A model generated the notes under the pieces. That model worked only from the letters and a program-made list of their open reading frames with translations, had not been told where the DNA came from and did not search any database. Both the position numbers and the translations under genes were made by a program. A stretch of DNA of 9,189 nucleotides. Source: Bdellovibrionales bacterium RBG_16_40_8. Its GTDB lineage: Bacteria > Bdellovibrionota > Bdellovibrionia > Bdellovibrionales > UBA1609. Of the stretch, positions 7,978-9,189 are shown piece by piece; position 1 is the stretch's first letter, and the number at the start of each line of letters is the position of its first letter. The stretch lies in contig MEPT01000120.1 in NCBI GenBank assembly GCA_001769925.1, positions 14,631 through 23,819 on the forward strand, written 5' to 3'.

Positions 7978-7998
7978 AGGTAGCATATTAGCGGGCAA
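7970..7998 (-). promoter_or_regulatory. Possible promoter for the metK-lepA-lepB operon
   Basis: On the minus strand, TTGCCC (7998-7993) and TAACTT (7975-7970) are separated by 17 nt, and the -10 is preceded by TGC, giving an extended -10. The match to sigma70 consensus is partial. It would start transcription about 30-35 nt before metK, allowing expression independent of hpf. Read-through from hpf is equally possible. Confidence 0.3.
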
Positions 7999-8004
7999 GC
8001 ACTT

Positions 8005-8361
8005 CTAAGCGACTTCTTTTTCTATCTTTTTAGCCATCTCCTCGAGTATTGCCTCGCTAGAGTGCTCGTAATGGTGATGGTGTTTGATTTTAGACTTCTC
8101 TTTTTCAAGCTGACGCTTAATTTTTCGTAAACAAATATCTAATGAAACGTGAAACGAGTCTGACACTCCACTAGCCCGAAACCCGCCTTTAATGCCCTTT
8201 ATATAAACGTGCGCTTTACGTGAAAAACGCTCTTCGCTAAAGGTCACATGAACCATCAGGGGGCGAATTGCTAATTTCATAAGCTTTAAAAACCGCTCTT
8301 GCACATACTCAACTAACCCCTGGGAATGATCAATACTCTTAAATTTTATGTCAAAAGTCAT
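8005..8361 (-). CDS. hpf: Ribosome hibernation promoting factor (short HPF/YfiA family)
   Basis: Small protein of the ribosome-associated inhibitor family that binds the 30S decoding centre in slow growth or stress and promotes inactive, protected ribosomes. The 118-residue product begins with the typical first strand and helix (FDIKFKSIDHSQGLVEYVQERFLKL). The middle strand pair (VHVTFSEERFSRKAHVYIKG, 37-56) and a basic second helix (SLDICLRKIKRQLEKEKSKIK, about 73-93) follow. It lacks the extra C-terminal dimerisation domain of long HPF, so it should act like the short form. The C-terminal tail has HHHH at 94-97 and His100 before a charged helix. ATG 8361 has GGAG (8370-8367) five bases upstream. 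Unlike many proteobacteria, no rpoN is adjacent; it heads the leftward metK-lepA-lepB block 74 nt before metK. Confidence 0.9.
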   Translation of the reverse strand: MTFDIKFKSIDHSQGLVEYVQERFLKLMKLAIRPLMVHVTFSEERFSRKAHVYIKGIKGGFRASGVSDSFHVSLDICLRKIKRQLEKEKSKIKHHHHYEHSSEAILEEMAKKIEKEVA

Positions 8362-8434
8362 ATCCGCTCCGTTTTATAAATTGTTATTAATATCATATGG
8401 TTAACCCCTAGATAAAATATTAAACATATTCTGG

Positions 8435-8463
8435 ATTATCGGACGCCTCGCCAAAAGTCTTAA
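8435..8463 (-). promoter_or_regulatory. Candidate promoter for hpf
   Basis: On the minus strand, TTAAGA (8463-8458, four of six matches to TTGACA) and GATAAT (8440-8435, five of six matches to TATAAT) are separated by exactly 17 nt. Just upstream of the -35 lies an A/T-rich tract, including nine consecutive A, which resembles an UP element. Transcription would start near 8428, giving a leader of about 67 nt before the hpf ATG. Confidence 0.42.
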
Positions 8464-8495
8464 TAGGTAAATTTATTTTTTTTTGTCACTTTTGG
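8451..8495. repeat. 8-bp inverted repeat flanking an A/T tract
   Basis: CCAAAAGT at 8451-8458 and ACTTTTGG at 8488-8495 are perfect inverted copies separated by 29 nt that include a run of nine T (8476-8484). The left arm abuts the proposed -35 of hpf, so the pair could be operator half-sites spaced roughly three helical turns apart. This is inference; an 8-bp match in A/T-rich DNA could arise by chance. Confidence 0.35.
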
Positions 8496-8568
8496 TTGGT
8501 TTTGTCGCTGGCGCCTGGTTATGCCGCTGGTTCCGCCGTAAACTGCGTAGTTTCTGGATTTTTGGCAT
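8473..8568 (-). CDS. Possible very basic 31-residue small protein
   Basis: A minus-strand frame opens with ATG at 8568 and ends with TAA at 8473. It begins MPKIQKLRSLRRNQRHNQ and ends in a Thr/Lys/Pro tail with KSDKKK. Twelve of 31 residues are Lys or Arg, with no acidic residue except one Asp, as in small nucleic-acid-binding or ribosomal peptides. No Shine-Dalgarno is visible upstream, and the A-rich 3' end explains part of the Lys content. I do not recognise a family. It may be a chance frame; the basic composition and its position ahead of hpf are the only reasons to list it. Confidence 0.15.
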   Translation of the reverse strand: MPKIQKLRSLRRNQRHNQAPATKPTKSDKKK

Positions 8569-8583
8569 GTACTGCGTAGTTTC
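8542..8583. repeat. 13-bp direct repeat ACTGCGTAGTTTC
   Basis: ACTGCGTAGTTTC occurs at 8542-8554 and again at 8571-8583, a 29-nt offset. The first copy sits in a 5-bp mini-hairpin (AAACT, loop GCGT, AGTTT; 8540-8553). The copies bracket the start codon of the possible small ORF. They contain a GTAG tetranucleotide like that at the foot of REP hairpins recognised by RAYT proteins. With no larger stem beside them, that link is weak. Confidence 0.6.
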
Positions 8584-8711
8584 GATATAAAAACGAAATT
8601 ACTGAAATGATACTGTTTCAGCTGGTGCAGCATATTTTATAGCCGGAGCAAAATCGTGATTGGTCAAGACTAGGAGAGGTGCGGGTAGAGGTGCATGAAT
8701 TGGCCTTAGCT

Positions 8712-9189
8712 TCAACTTTGCGAGCTCACAATTAAAACACCTCCATCAAACTCCGGAAAGGTCCCATCACGCCAACGTTTAACTACGAGACATGCGAAGG
8801 CGCGGTTAAATCCACGGCCCTCAAGTTGATTGATTTTAATATAATCAGTTAGTCGTGTGGCATAACCAAGTGTTGAAACTATACAGCTAAATGGTCGACT
8901 GTCCCAAAAACCACGATTTAATATGACAGCCGAATTAGCAATTTTTTTGATTTTAAGCGCTACCTCGCCGGTCACAGCACGAATAAAATGTTTGTAAGCA
9001 TTGAGACTTGGGAATCTCACCCTAAGATGCAGGTGATTACCGGCATTACCGGTGGCGATAATCTCAACTCCAGTTGTAGAAGCGTGCTTAGCAAGCACGT
9101 GTGCAATCATGTTGCGATTGTTTGGGCGAACAAATGACCAGACTCCTCGAGCTACAGATGAGCGCATCACAATATGCATCGAATATCTA
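8712..9189 (-). CDS. RAYT-like Y1/HUH transposase-family protein (5' end outside window)
   Basis: Single-strand DNA endonuclease-like protein of the IS200/REP-associated tyrosine transposase superfamily. From the internal Met at 9179 it reads 155 residues. The metal-binding HUH motif is H49-L-H51 in GNAGNHLHLRV, a FWD motif is at 91-93, and the likely nucleophile is Tyr113 in DYIKINQLEG, the YxxxNQ/NP context typical of RAYTs. The frame stays open to the window edge (codons for Arg-Tyr-Ser precede the Met). The 9179 ATG has no ribosome binding site, and relatives usually have some 20-30 residues before the MHIVMRSS-like segment. I therefore treat it as 5'-partial. It stands alone, with no obvious IS ends or terminal inverted repeats nearby, so it is more likely a domesticated or REP-acting gene than part of an intact insertion sequence. 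Both catalytic motifs look intact. Confidence 0.75.
   Translation of the reverse strand, partial: RYSMHIVMRSSVARGVWSFVRPNNRNMIAHVLAKHASTTGVEIIATGNAGNHLHLRVRFPSLNAYKHFIRAVTGEVALKIKKIANSAVILNRGFWDSRPFSCIVSTLGYATRLTDYIKINQLEGRGFNRAFACLVVKRWRDGTFPEFDGGVLIVSSQS

Larger units (their letters stand above)
8362..8711. other. 350-nt intergenic region upstream of hpf
   Basis: No well-supported gene fills this gap. It contains a candidate hpf promoter with an A-rich stretch upstream, an 8-bp inverted repeat around that stretch, a possible 31-codon basic ORF on the minus strand, and a 13-bp direct repeat. Smaller items are an imperfect palindrome CTGAAA/TTTCAG (8602-8607, 8616-8621), TTTCG/CGAAA (8580-8584, 8594-8598), an 8-bp direct repeat AGAGGTGC at 8675-8682 and 8687-8694, and GGTTAACC at 8399-8406. 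The stretch 8500-8550 is more G+C-rich than its surroundings. No tRNA or known riboswitch is recognisable. Confidence 0.6.

Noticed and set aside
7931..8004. SAM riboswitch upstream of metK
   Set aside because: The gap is only 74 nt and includes the ribosome binding site. It shows one small bulged hairpin and none of the multi-helix layout of SAM riboswitches.
8373..8378. TATAAA on the minus strand as the hpf -10 element
   Set aside because: Transcription would start at or inside the Shine-Dalgarno at 8367-8370, leaving no usable leader.
8608..8643. Eleven-codon plus-strand frame MILFQLVQHIL as a hydrophobic leader or toxin peptide
   Set aside because: It is too short, has no ribosome binding site, and frames of this length are frequent by chance.
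8362..9189. Complete insertion sequence or transposon at the right end
   Set aside because: No terminal inverted repeats, target duplications or second transposase gene are visible, and the right flank is outside the window.

Overview
The window is a gene-dense, A+T-rich stretch of a bacterial chromosome, probably from a Gram-negative organism. It carries housekeeping genes plus one transposase-like gene at the right edge. Several features point loosely to the Bdellovibrionota or another former deltaproteobacterial group: the nadK-recN pair, tandem signal peptidases behind lepA whose C-termini carry a WLSC...C pattern, and a RAYT-like HUH protein of the 'MHIVMRSS / GNHLHLRV' type. This assignment comes from memory of protein families; no marker gene in the window proves it.

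Left part (1-2658, rightward): the last 12 codons of an unidentified upstream gene overlap the nadK start in an ATGA junction. NAD kinase (nadK) follows, then the DNA-repair ATPase recN behind a GGAGG ribosome binding site. This looks like one operon. RecN carries an in-frame 10-codon tandem duplication immediately before its Q-loop. A short convergent gap (2659-2775) holds a hairpin that may end transcription.

Middle part (2776-8361, leftward): read in transcription order, the genes are hpf (ribosome hibernation factor), metK (S-adenosylmethionine synthetase), lepA (elongation factor 4) and three tandem signal peptidase I paralogues. From metK onward the genes touch or overlap: TAATG at metK/lepA, 1 nt between lepA and the first lepB, ATGAGTAA between the first and second lepB, and 6 nt before the third. 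They are therefore probably co-transcribed and translationally coupled. The first two LepB proteins keep the Ser-Lys catalytic dyad. The third, distal copy has Val in place of the Ser and Arg in place of the Lys, yet its frame is intact and its other LepB boxes are recognisable. It looks like a signal peptidase pseudoenzyme and is the most interesting item in the window.

Right part (8362-9189): a 350-nt gap upstream of hpf contains a plausible sigma70-type promoter with an A-rich upstream element, several small direct and inverted repeats, and a possible 31-codon, very basic ORF. Beyond it lies a leftward RAYT/Y1-type HUH transposase-like gene whose 5' end runs off the window. I see no CRISPR array, tRNA, rRNA, known riboswitch, prophage or defence cassette. 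I did not find a convincing new multi-gene system; the notable signals are changes within otherwise familiar genes.
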